NCBI RefSeq assembly: GCF_027409185.1 | Contig: NC_084462.1 | Location: forward strand, 20,745,577 to 20,809,576 | DNA from: Cynocephalus volans | Taxonomy: Eukaryota > Chordata > Mammalia > Dermoptera > Cynocephalidae | Direction: 5' to 3' | Length of the DNA: 64,000 bases | Shown: piece by piece, positions 22,847 through 33,719 of the stretch | Layout of the letters: each line of letters opens with the position of its first letter | Position numbering within the stretch: position 1 is the stretch's first letter | The notes under the pieces: model-generated | Database searches by the model: none | What the model saw: only the letters and a program-made list of their open reading frames with translations | Told to the model about the DNA's origin: nothing | Translations under genes and position numbers: made by a program

Positions 22847-24559
22847 AGGGCAGGGACTGCCGGGAGCGCGGCTCTCGCGAGATTTCCGCCGGAAGTGGGT
22901 GGTGGCTGGGATTCAGCGGCTGCCCGTCTGGAAGGCGAGCGCTTTTCCCGAGCTGTGACAGCCGACCGGTCCCGGCCCACTCCTCGGAGGAAACGCTAGC
23001 CCCGCCGCGGCCTTCCCAGCCCCGAGCTCGCGCTCCCGACTTCCCGGGCCGCACAGCTGCGCGGCGCGCCCACCGAGGCCCAGCCTGCGGCGCCCTCGCC
23101 GCCCTCGACCCCTCCCTCCGCGCTGCAGTTAGGCCGCGCCCTGAGGCCCAGTCCGCGGCGGCCTGGGCGGGTGATACACATACAGCCATGAAGAGAAAGG
23201 TGCCGCTGATGCGGAAGAGCGGGTCGGGGGAGAGCAGCATGAGGTCCATTATTTTTGCAAAGTATATTGCTCGCGACACCCGGCGCCTGGGTGCCACCAT
23301 TGATGTGGAGCACTCCCACGTCCGATTCCTGGGGAACCTGGTGCTGAACCTGTGGGACTGTGGCGGTCAGGACACCTTCATGGAAAACTACTTCACCAGC
23401 CAGAGAGACAACATCTTCCGTAATGTCGAGGTTTTGATTTACGTGTTTGACGTGGAGAGCCGCGAACTGGAAAAGGACATGGGTTGCCACCAGTCTTGTC
23501 TGGAGGCCGTCTTCCAGAACTCTCCTGATGCCAAAATCTTCTTCCTGGTGCACAAAATGGATCTGGTTCAGGAGGATCAGCGTGACCTGATTTTTAAAGA
23601 GCGAGAGGAAGACCTGAGGCGTTTGTCTCGCCCACTGGAGTGCGCCTGTTTTCGAACATCCATCTGGGATGAAACGCTCTGCAAAGCCTGGTCCAGTGTT
23701 GTCTATCAGCTGATTCCCAATGTTCAGCAACTCGAGATGAACCTAAGGAATTTTGCCCAAATTATTGAGGCCGATGAAGTTCTGCCGTTTGAGAGAGCTA
23801 CGTTCTTGGTTATTTCCCATTACCAGTGCAAAGAGGAGCGTGACGTCCACCGATTTGAGAAGATCAGCAACGTCATTGAGCAGTTCAAGCTGAGCTGCAG
23901 TAAATTGGCCGCTTCTTTCCAGAGCATGGAAGTTAGAAATTCTAACTTCCCTGCTTTCATCGACATCTTCACATCAAACACGTACGTGATGGTTGTTATG
24001 TCGGATCCATCGATCCCTTCTGCAGCTACTCTGATCAACATTCGCAACGCCAGGAAACACTTGAGAAGCTGGAGAGAGTGGATGGTCCCAAGCACAGTCT
24101 CCTTATGCGTTGAATATTGCCAAATGCTCTTTCTAAAAATGAGTTCGTTTTTTTTTTTTTTTGCACCCCTCATTTTTAATATTCAGTGTCGTGTGCTTAA
24201 AAGTGGGCTTTAAATATGTGCTTCTTACTACTTCCATCTTTCTTCCTTACTCCCCAGTCTTTAAACGTTGGACGCTATTTACTCAGCTCTCCAGCAGAGC
24301 TTCAAGATGGCCTTTCTCAAAAGCTGATATGGTGTAACACTAAAGTAGGTGGTTTGTGTGTATTCTAATTACCAGGTTATAGTAGATATGCACATCAAAG
24401 CTTTTACCAATATCTTCCCTGTATTCCTTATCAGATTGCAAAGATAGAATGTTATTTTATCAGCAAGGTATTAAAATACATTTATAAGTTCTTCTTGGCT
24501 TCTATTATGAATAATAAACATTTGTTGTTAGCAATCTATGAAAAAAAAAAGAAAAAGAA
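22847..24559 (+). pseudogene. RRAGA-like: Processed retrocopy of RRAGA (Rag GTPase A)
   Basis: This is an intronless copy with a GC-rich 5'UTR-like leader (22850-23187), coding body, 3'UTR, AATAAA (24513-24518) and an A-rich tail (24541-24559). Flanking repeats are at 22829-22846 and 24560-24576. The body from the ATG at 23188 aligns closely to RagA, which in the RagA/B-RagC/D heterodimer recruits mTORC1 to lysosomes. The parental start codon is lost, and Met6 becomes the first ATG. The P-loop is broken: the motif recalled as GKSGSGKTS reads RKSGSGESS here, losing the catalytic-site Lys. WDCGGQD and the HKMD guanine-recognition motif remain. One base is missing near 24060, so the last residues are read out of frame and the open frame runs to 341 residues instead of about 313. 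The parental stop would be 24111-24113. It is most likely non-functional. Confidence 0.92.
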
Positions 24560-24576
24560 AGAAATGCCATACCCTT
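24560..24576. repeat. Target-site duplication, right of RRAGA retrocopy
   Basis: AGAAATGCCATACCCTT directly follows the A-rich tail. The left repeat, tail and right repeat are the signature of L1-mediated retroposition. Confidence 0.87.
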
Positions 24577-24912
24577 GAAAAATGTGTTACAATTAAATTT
24601 TCCAGTATCATTTGTGTTTTGACTTGGTTAAAATGGTCCTTTCTTCACATCAAAATTTAAAAGTTTTACAGAATTAAAACTATGTATCTTTTCTTTTGGG
24701 GCACTTGGATTTTCTGATTTCTATATTTCTGTAGAATCTCCCCCCACATAGATGTTCTACAAGTTTTATTCTGCCAGGAGGCCATAATGTTTGGAAATGT
24801 AAATTATATAATTATAAAGCCTGGAAATAAAATGTCATTATGTGTTTGTTTTTTAAAACAGGATTCTAGCTGCAGCACTCTAATCTCTGCCTCCATCTTT
24901 ACAAGAGATGGA
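24577..24912. other. Unassigned flank at unit 1/2 boundary
   Basis: This is A/T-rich sequence matching 49284-49620. It contains no gene. Confidence 0.5.
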
Positions 24913-25930
24913 GGTATTTACAGGTCAGGGTAGCTGAACAACCAGAGCAGGCACTTTGGTCACGAGGAAGAAGAGCACAGCCACAGAGATGCAGGAGCAT
25001 CTTGGGCAAGAAGCTGAATGGATGGGAGTAGCTGCAGAGACAGGTGCCCTGAAGTTTCCTGCTGGACTCTTTTGTTTCACTCCTATCATTTCTTCCTAAT
25101 TTCTCAGTGTTTCATCTTCATAAAGCTCCTTCCTCTTGCTTGTTCCCACTCTTAAACCATCCCAGATGCCCGCTGCAGTTCCATCCATTACAGCCACTAT
25201 TTCCTGGGCATCCCGTTCATCTTCACAAGTCCTGTAGCATGATTCTTTTCCTCCGCTCATGAAATTCTGGCTGCCCAATTCTGTGCCGTAGTTTCGGTTT
25301 TCCCATCTGATCCACTCTGTGTGAGTTATGATCCCATCACACCCTTGATTCCTGTTACGCTCCTACTTTTCCAGCTTCTCACCATACAGTTTCACCTTCT
25401 CCCACCCCTCTATTCTCTGGGACATCCAGCTGCTCCCAGCCCCATGCTGCAGCCTCCAGGGCCACTGCCTCCCTAGCTTGGCTTGGCCTCCACATGCAGC
25501 TCTTTAGGATCTTCAGTTCAGGAAGCTTGGCCGCTCTGACTCTCCCACGTTCCTCTTCTCCTAGTAGTTCCTGCTATCTCCCTTTGGAAGTCCATATCCT
25601 TCCGTCATCAGACCATTTCTCCCAAGCAGCTCCCTGGATTGATTTTCCCTGGAGGCTAGTCAGTGTCGTCCAGCCTCTCTCCCGTTCTCAGCTGGCCCAT
25701 TCTCTTTGCCTTGGGAGTCACTTGAGCTTCATCCCGTTCTCAGCAGCCTCAGTTTCCCCTTCTCCCCAGCTGGGTCAGTCCTCTTCTCAGGCTTCTCTCT
25801 GCCTCTGAGCCAGTCCCACAGTGTTCTGTTCCAGGGTCCCTAAGCTCTGCCAACCCTCCTCCTGTCCTCTGTGGCCAGGCCATCTGTTTCCTTGCCTGGT
25901 TTGTCACTGCTTCATTGTTGGCATCCAAAT
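24913..25930. other. Unassigned sequence, unit 2
   Basis: This is collinear with 1-1014. It has no gene or named repeat. Confidence 0.5.
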
Positions 25931-26156
25931 TAGTCCATTTCTGCTGCTTATAACAAAATACCTGGGACTGGGTAATTTATAAAAAAACAAAATCTATTGC
26001 TTATGGTTTCAGAGGCTGGGAAGTCCAAAGTCCAGGGAGCACTTTTGGTGAAGGTCTTCTTTGGTGGTGCCTTTACAACAATGGCAGAAAACGGCAGAGC
26101 AGAGAGAGAGCTAGTTCCTTGTGCACTCTCCTTTTAAAGCCCTCAGAACCACGCCT
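25931..26156 (-). mobile_element. Antisense MaLR-type LTR fragment, unit 2
   Basis: Collinear copy of 1015-1240. Confidence 0.65.
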
Positions 26157-27022
26157 AGTGGAGCTGTGAGAGCAGGTCCGCCATGGAAACCCCAGAATTG
26201 TAGAGCTACCAGTATGCAGTGCCAGCCTGCGAGAGCTGAAGCATCACCTAAGAAAGCCATGTGAGGGGAGCTGCCGGAGGACTTGGGGCCCTAACCCTCA
26301 CACCTGCATGCAGAAGATATCGAACATGGAGTCAAGGTATGTGATTTGCCAGCTTTGAGATTTAGTGCCTGCCCTGCTGGGTTTAGGACTCGTTTGGGAC
26401 CTGTTACCACTTTCTTTTGGCCTACTCTTCCGTTTTTGAACGGGAATACGTACCCCCTGCTTGTCCCACCATTGTATCTTGAAAGTAGATAACTTGTTTT
26501 AGATTTCACAGATGGGACTTTGAGTAACTTTGGACTTTTGAGTTGAAACAAGTTAAAACTTTGCAGTTGATATGAATCTATTTGTATGTGAAAAGGACGT
26601 GAGTTTTGGGGAGCCAGGGGTGGAATGCCTTGGGTTGAATGTCCCCGCAAAACTTAATCCCCACCGTAACTGTTGAGGGTGGTAAATTTTGTTATGGTAA
26701 TTGAAAGGTGGGGCCTTGAAGAAGTGATTAGCTTGCAAGACCATGCCCTACTGAATTGACGAATAATAGTGGTCAGGGGCGTGATTCTGAGCACGTTAAA
26801 AGGAGTGTGCATGCCATTTTCTGCCATGTGAGACCCCTGCTCTGCCATTTTCTGCCATGTGAGACCCCTGGGTCACTGTTACCAGCACCAAGACCCTCGC
26901 CAGGTGTGTTCTCTGGAGTTTGCACTTCCCAGCCCCTAAAAGAGTGAGCAGTAAATTTTGTTTTCTTACACAGTGCCCAGTTCTAATAGTTTGTTAAAAG
27001 CAACAGAGGCAGAGTAATACAG
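26157..27022 (+). mobile_element. MaLR 3' internal + LTR, unit 2
   Basis: Copy of 1241-2137. It has two instead of three copies of the 31-base tandem repeat (26811-26869). Confidence 0.75.
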
Positions 27023-27697
27023 CGTCCATCACCTTGTTTCCTGGGCGACTCTTTTCATTCAGCTCATCCCTCACCTTAGCTGCTCTTCTTTCTTCACCTG
27101 CCCTCACCTGCAGTCCTGTGGAGACCCAGATCTTCTTATGTTCATGCAAATTCCTATGTGTCTCATCAGTGATACCTGTTCCCAAGCTGCTTCCATCAGC
27201 CTGTTCCTCCTCTTTGTTTGTAGCTGTTTCCATACCTGCTGAACTATTCTCCACGTTAGTACTTCACCTGCACCCACTTCTGAGTGCTGTCCTCTCCTGG
27301 AGCCATCTCCATCAGGTGCAACTGTCCCTGTGGCCCCTCCAGCTTTGGTGGTTTTGCTGTGTGTGGTTACTCGGTGCTCATCAGCTGATCTCACTGATCC
27401 TACCGGCACCCTTCCCCACCACACAAACGTGCTTTTTTCATCGTCGTCTCTGCACTCCGTTGCTCACCTGACACTAGGTGCTCCTATGCCTAGATCCTCT
27501 CTCCTCTGCCACCTTTCTCGGATCTTCTAAGCTGTTTCAGTTGCCCATGTGCACCCCCAAGTTTCAATCCTTCCCATTTCTTTGGCTTCTCCTGTCTTCT
27601 TGTCATAGGTCTGTCCTAAAGTGTTCCTGCATCTTCACCTGTTCACCTTCCCTGACTACCGAGCTCTGACAGAGCTCCCAACTGTGGCTGTACGAAG

Positions 27698-30600
27698 TGT
27701 TGTATAAAGAATAATTTGTCTGGTCGTTGTCTCTGGCTCCTGGAGGGATCCTCCAAATCCTTGGAATTTTCTGGGAGACAGGAGTGTCTGTTACTCATGG
27801 TGGGCGCCTTGGACTACACCTGAGTTTATGCTAACCAGGTGAGTTAGCATGGGGGCCACACCAAAAAGATGAGCCATGGGATTAGAGGGTTGCAGCTTTG
27901 AGCCATGTGAGTCAGCCCAACCTCCAGGAAGGAGAGTGGGGGCTGGAGATTGAGTTCGGTCACATGGCTGATGATTGAATCAACCATGCCTATGTAATGA
28001 AACCCCAATAAAAACTCTGCACATGTACTATGGATTGAATTGCATCTCCTAAAGTTTAATATAATAGAAACTTAATTCCCACCGTGGCACTGTTAAGAAG
28101 GTGGGAAATCCTATTATGGCAATTGAAAAGTTGGGCCTTTAGGAGACAATTAGATTGTGAGGTCTGTGCCCTCATGAATGGATTGATGCATTCATGGAGT
28201 AATGGGCACGGTCCCGATGGCGTTAAAAGGAGAGTAAGGAGTTAGCTCTTTCTTTTTATTTATTTGTTTTATTTGAATTGAAACATAATTGATTGTACAT
28301 ATCTGTGGGGCACAGCATTGAATATCAGTACCCATGTGCAATGTGTGGTACTCAAAATAGTATAATTAGGATATGCAGTATTACACAATGTCATCACTGT
28401 TTGTGGCCCTTTACCAATTTCTCTATAATTCACCTCCCACTCCCCCTTCCCCTCCTCCCCTCCCCCTTCTCACATCTCTGGTAACCTCAGTTCTGTTGTC
28501 TCCTTTTGAAAGTTCAATCAATGAATTATTGTGATTGTTGTATCTTTCTTTCCCTTTTTACAATTTTATACATTTATTTGGTTGTTTAGGATTTTATTTG
28601 TTTTTTAGCGCCACTTATGAGTGAGGACATGCAGTATTTCTCTTTCTGTGCCTAGCTTAACATAATTTTCTCTAGTCCATCCATGTTGCTGTGAATGGCA
28701 GAATTTCATTCTTTTTACGGCAATGTAGTATTCCATTGTGTATATCCTTATCCGGTCATCTGTCAATGGACATTTAGTGTGGCCCCTGTAAATAGAGCTA
28801 CATGAACATGGGAGTGCAGGTATCCCTTTGCCATGATGATTTCCATTCCACTGGGTATATACGGCAGTGGGATTGCTGGATGATATGACAGTTCTATCTG
28901 TAGTTGTTTGAGGAACCTCCATACTGTTTTCCGTAACGGCTGCACTAATTTACAGTCCCACCAACAGTGTAGGAGGGTTTCTCTTTCTCTGCATCCTCTC
29001 CAGCATTTGTTGTTCTCTCTCTTCTTGATAGTAGCAAATCTTACTGGGGTGTGTCATTTTGATTTGCATTTCCCTGGTGCTGAGTGATGTTGAGCATCTT
29101 TTCATGTGTCTGGTGGCCATTTGTATATCTTTCTTTAAGAAATGCCTGTTAAGCTCATTTGCCCATTTTTTAATTGGGTTCCTTGTTTTTTTAATGTTAA
29201 GCTGTTTGAGTTCCTTGTGTATTTTGGATATCAATCCCTTGTCGGATGTATAGTTTGCACGTGTTTTCTCTCATTCCGTAGGTTGTCGTTCCACTCCGTT
29301 AATTCTTTCTTTTGTTGTTCAGAAGCCTTTTAGTTTGGTACAATCGCATTTGTTCATTTGTCATTTGTTGCCCGTGCTTTTGGGGTCTTTTTCGTGAAGT
29401 CATTGTCCAGTCCTACTTCCTGAAGTGCTTTCCCTGTGTTTTCTTCTCACCACTCCTATTTAACACAGTTTTAGAAGTACTATCCAGAACAATCAGGGAA
29501 GAGGAAGAAAGAAAGGGCATCTCGATTGGAAAAGACAAAGTCAGGCTGTCGTTGTTTGCAGATGACATGATCCTGTATATAGGAAAACCTAAAGATGCTA
29601 CAAAAAAAGACTCTTGTAGCTGAGAAACAATTTCAGTAAAGTTGCAGGATACAAAATCAACATGTGAAAATCAGTAGCATTTTTATACTCCCACAGTGAA
29701 CTAGCAGAAAAAGAAGTCAAGAAAGCAAACGCGTTTACAGTAGTCACCAAAAAATGAAATAACTAGGAATAAATTTAAGCAAGCAGCTGAAAGACCTTTA
29801 GAATGAGAACTACAAATCACTGCTGAAAGAAATTAAAAAGGACATAAAAAGATGGAAAGACATTCCATGCTCTTAAATTGGAAGAATTAACATTATGAAA
29901 ATGGCCGTACTACCCAAAGCCATCTATGGATTCAATGCAATCCCCATCAAAATCCCAATGACATTCCTCACAGAAATAGAAAAACTAATTTTAACGTTCA
30001 TAGGGAACAACAAAGGAATCCTGAGCCAAAAATGATAATAATGGTAAAACCAGAGGCATTACACTACCGGAATCCAAATGATACTACAAAGCTGTGTTAA
30101 CCAAAACAGCATGGTACTGGCATAAAAACAGACACTTGGACAAATGGAACAGAACAGAGGACCTGGAAATCAACCCACATACTTACAAGCACAGGATCTT
30201 CAAGAAAGGCACCAAGAACATACACTGGGGAAAAGACTGTGCCTCTTCAATAAATGGTGCTGGGAAAACTGGATAGCCATTATTTAGAAGAATGAAACTA
30301 GACGTGTGCCTCTCAACATATCCCAAAATCAACTCAAAATGGATTAAAGGCTTAAAAATAAATGTAGTGTTAGCTCTCTCTTGCCACACTGTTTTGCCAT
30401 GTGGCACCCTGCGTTTCTGTGAAGGGTCAGCACCCATCCACAAAGCCCTCACTAGTTGTGTTTCCTGGGCGTTGGACATCTCAGCCTCTGAAAAGGTAAG
30501 AAATAAATTTTGTTTCCTTATAAATTATCCACTTTTAGGTCTTCTGTTATAAGCAACTGAAACAGTCCAATACAACATGAAAACTCAGGTGATTTTCCCT

Positions 30601-30926
30601 GGCTGGTGATACACATCATTGTGCTGGGAGGCTGATGTATCCTGATGACTCAGAAGCTTTGTGTTTGGGACCCTGCCAACCCACACTTCTCCTTTTTGGC
30701 TGGCCATGATTTTTGTTTTCTTTTTTGTGTGTGTAATAAAAGTGTACATATCATGCTTTCCTGAATCTCGTTAAGTTGTTCTAGAGAATTATCAAATCTG
30801 AGAGGGGTATGGGAGTCCCCAAATTTGTAGCCAGTTGGTGAGAAGTGCATATGGCCTGGGGACTCCTGAACTTGTAGCGAAGGCAGTCTAGTGGGGGGCC
30901 TGTGGCCTTAACCTGTGACATTGACC
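27698..30926 (+). mobile_element. Old ERV-type LTR with nested MaLR LTR and L1, unit 2
   Basis: This has the same nest as 2813-6060. The MaLR LTR halves are 28029-28249 and 30369-30576, and the L1 is at 28250-30368 with GTTAGCTCT on both sides. The L1 lacks 18 bases that unit 1 has near 5130; unit 3 lacks the same bases. The preceding 27023-27697 is unassigned. Confidence 0.75.
28250..30368 (-). mobile_element. LINE-1 3' end with 5' inversion, unit 2
   Basis: Copy of the twin-primed L1. The RT FADDM motif is near 29557 on the plus-strand part. Confidence 0.88.
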
Positions 30927-32313
30927 GAACTTCATTATTACAATTGCATTGCAGGTGCCTGTCTTTAATAGTTTCTACCTGGATAGGAACTTTCATCTCC
31001 TCAGTTGCTGCATGCACGTCACTGCACTCAGTCTCCACTACATCCGTCAAACTTCAAGCTCATTGTATACTTCAGCCTTTCCCGGGTCCTTAACGTTGTT
31101 CCCTTTTTTCTCAAACCCTATCCACATCTCCTCAGTGGCTCTTTTTCCTCAGAAGCTTACTGCCCTGTGGTTTGTCTCTCGTTGGTTTGTCTTGCTTCTC
31201 GCTGCTCCTTTCCGCAGCTGCTCACGTATGTTCTGATGCTTCCATTTCCCGAGATGCTTTTCTCTAGTAACTCAGTATTCATGTTATTAGCTCTTTCCTC
31301 TCCAAGCCTATCTCACTTAACAGCTTTAGCCCTTCCTATCATCTCATTTTTCTCAGAAATTTCTCTAACACCCTCATTGATTTTCGGTTGTTTCTATTTC
31401 ATCACATGCTCTGGATTTTCTTTCCATTACATAAAATTGGAATTTGAGGTTGTGAGAAAGACTCCCATTATAATATAAGTAGCAAACACCACCTTTGCCT
31501 GTGTGTTCCCTTGCCTTCGACTATTTCCAGGAATGCATCTCTTGTTGAGACACCTTTCCTTTATTTAAAATTTTGGATTGTTATTCAGGCGCCCATACAG
31601 TTTCCTTCCTTCTTTCTACTCTTCCTAGTTTTTCTCCCTCACTGTTTTCCCCTGGTTTCCTGCTTTAAGAGTCTAGCTTAAGATCTGCCTCTTGTAATTT
31701 TTGCTACATGAAAAATAATTCAGGATTCTTTTTCAGACTTAAGGAATTTGGTCAAATAACCAGCATCCCATTAAGGAATAATATCACTGGACGGCGAACA
31801 AGCAATCCAGACTGATGTGATCACACGCATTGTAAAGGTGAGAAGACTTTTGATTTTTATTATATTTCTTCGAGTTACATTGCACTGTCCTCTTTAAAAA
31901 TACATAAGACATGTCCTGTTTTAAAACACAGGTCCATTTTAAAATAAGGCAATTTTAAAAATTAAGTGGAATTCTCCCAGTTTAATAATGAAGACTAAAC
32001 ATGAAATAAAAATTTCTATGTGGAAGAATTTGGGGGAACCCCCCCCCCACCTGTACATATAATAGATAAATTATGCAAGTATAATAGATAAAAAGACAAA
32101 AACCTCTCTTAAAAATGAAAACAAAATTGTATTTATGGACATAACAGCTAGAACACCCATCACAAAACTTCATATAAACAGCATGTTTTCAAAACTATAA
32201 CTATTTCAAAACTTTTTACAATAAATACAGTAATAATTCTATGGCCAACATTTTCAAAATATACCAATAAAATTTATGTTATCTATTAAGCTATATATTA
32301 TAATCCTATGGCT
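30927..32313. other. Unassigned sequence, unit 2
   Basis: Collinear with 6061-7444. It contains no recognised gene. Confidence 0.45.
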
Positions 32314-32433
32314 CTAGTTTTGTATGTTCAAAGTCATTTCATCCCGATCTGAGCCTCTACACTCCACTTTCACATGGTCCTCGTATATAACAAAGAGACC
32401 TCCAACGTCTGCATCTCCCCTGGGCCCAGTGAT
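32314..32433 (-). other. Candidate terminal exon, unit 2
   Basis: This is the copy of the unit 1 candidate exon. It keeps the pyrimidine-rich acceptor, the open 39-codon frame and the TAG. One residue changes (fourth position, Ala to Pro) and one Leu codon changes silently. It lies downstream of SPDYE copy 2 on the same strand. Confidence 0.33.
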
Positions 32434-33674
32434 CTGGAAGTAAGAGAGAGACAATGTCAGACTTCAAGGAGGCAGTTCTCTTAGACATGAAGATTATTCA
32501 CATTCTAAATCAATCCTAACCAAAGTTGAGACTGACTACTAAACCCAATTTAACGTCTGACCCTTTATTGTCAACCCGAATCCTAACCATCATTCTCAGT
32601 TGTGATTCTTGGACCCAGAATCACTCAGTACACTTAAGGTCATGCCCAGTAGCCTGCTTTATAGCAAGGACGTTAAGTGATTCTGCTCAGGGAGTGGGAC
32701 ATACTTGGAGAATGCGGTTTTGGACTTAACTCATACCTTGGTCCTTTTGTGTTACTTAAAACCTGAATTTCTAACCGTGCTAGAAACATCACTAACATGT
32801 CAACATCATGAGACCAGAAGCCTAATCCCTAATCCTAACCTCTAATGTTTAACCACAATGCTTAGCCCTAAACGTGGCTAGTTGTGCAAGATTTGAACCA
32901 AATCTTTGCTTAATCCTCTGCCCAAAGCAATAACTCTAATGTGTCAATCGTAATCAGCCACTAAGAAGTTAGTTTTTCTTAACCTTTGATTGGTCGAATA
33001 AAGTGCCTTGACCGTAAACTTCAGGGGGCAAAGGTGTAATTGTACAAGTGGAAAAACTGGTCCAGAAGTATTAGTCAGGGGACAGCAAGAATTTGCAAGC
33101 GATCTGGCCATGAGCAATTTGTTTGAGAGCAAATTTGGATGAAAATATAATTATCATTTATCTTTCCTTATTGAATTTGCAAACTGTTCCATCTAATATC
33201 CTATTCCTAAACATTTATTTTGTTATGTATAAATCCCTCTAGTTGGTATTCCTGAGGGATGAAAGGTCAAAAATGAATTAAAAAGAGAAAGAAAAAACAC
33301 AATGTATGGAGGGAAATGGAAATTTACAGCTGAAGGGTATTTACTTTTGACAAAAGTCAACATTTTATCAAAGCTATCATTTGGGCCCAACTGCTTTGGG
33401 TTAAAGGATTTTCGCCAGATCCGTGCCTGTGTGACACTGGCTGAGCGGCCTCCCTGGCTGGCTTCCAGCACATCTTACTGAGGTTGCGCCTCTGTCTGGT
33501 TAACGTGTGGCTGTGGAGCTGATGGGGAGGGTCTGCTGCTTGCACCTGGCCGGCCACTTCACAATGCAAATAAGGCTGATGTGGGCAGAGGGTGGATGAA
33601 AGTGGGCCAAGCAACCACATTTCCTAAATAGACAAGAAATCATTCTGTCCATACCCTGGAGGACACAGACGTAC
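32434..33674. other. Downstream region of SPDYE copy 2
   Basis: Collinear with 7565-8805. It includes the CCTAA-like words and the minus-strand AATAAA at 33219-33214. Confidence 0.5.
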
Positions 33675-33719
33675 CTTCCTTCAGGCCGATGACCTCGGGC
33701 CTCCATGGTCCCCAGAGCT

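Larger units (their letters stand above)
1..24912. repeat. Tandem segmental duplication, unit 1
   Basis: This is the first of three direct copies. The opening bases (GTATTTACAGGT) recur at 24913 and 49621, and the sequence stays collinear after each point. It contains one SPDYE-type gene plus the shared repeat scaffold. Unit 1 alone has the RRAGA retrocopy at 22847-24559. It lacks about 413 bases present in unit 2 (around 18060) and about 380 bases of old L1 (around 20712). The start is the window edge, so this phase is arbitrary and the real breakpoint is not visible. Confidence 0.95.

Noticed and set aside
23188-24213. Functional second RagA gene
   Set aside because: The P-loop Lys and first Gly are replaced, the parental start is lost and the C-terminal end is frameshifted.
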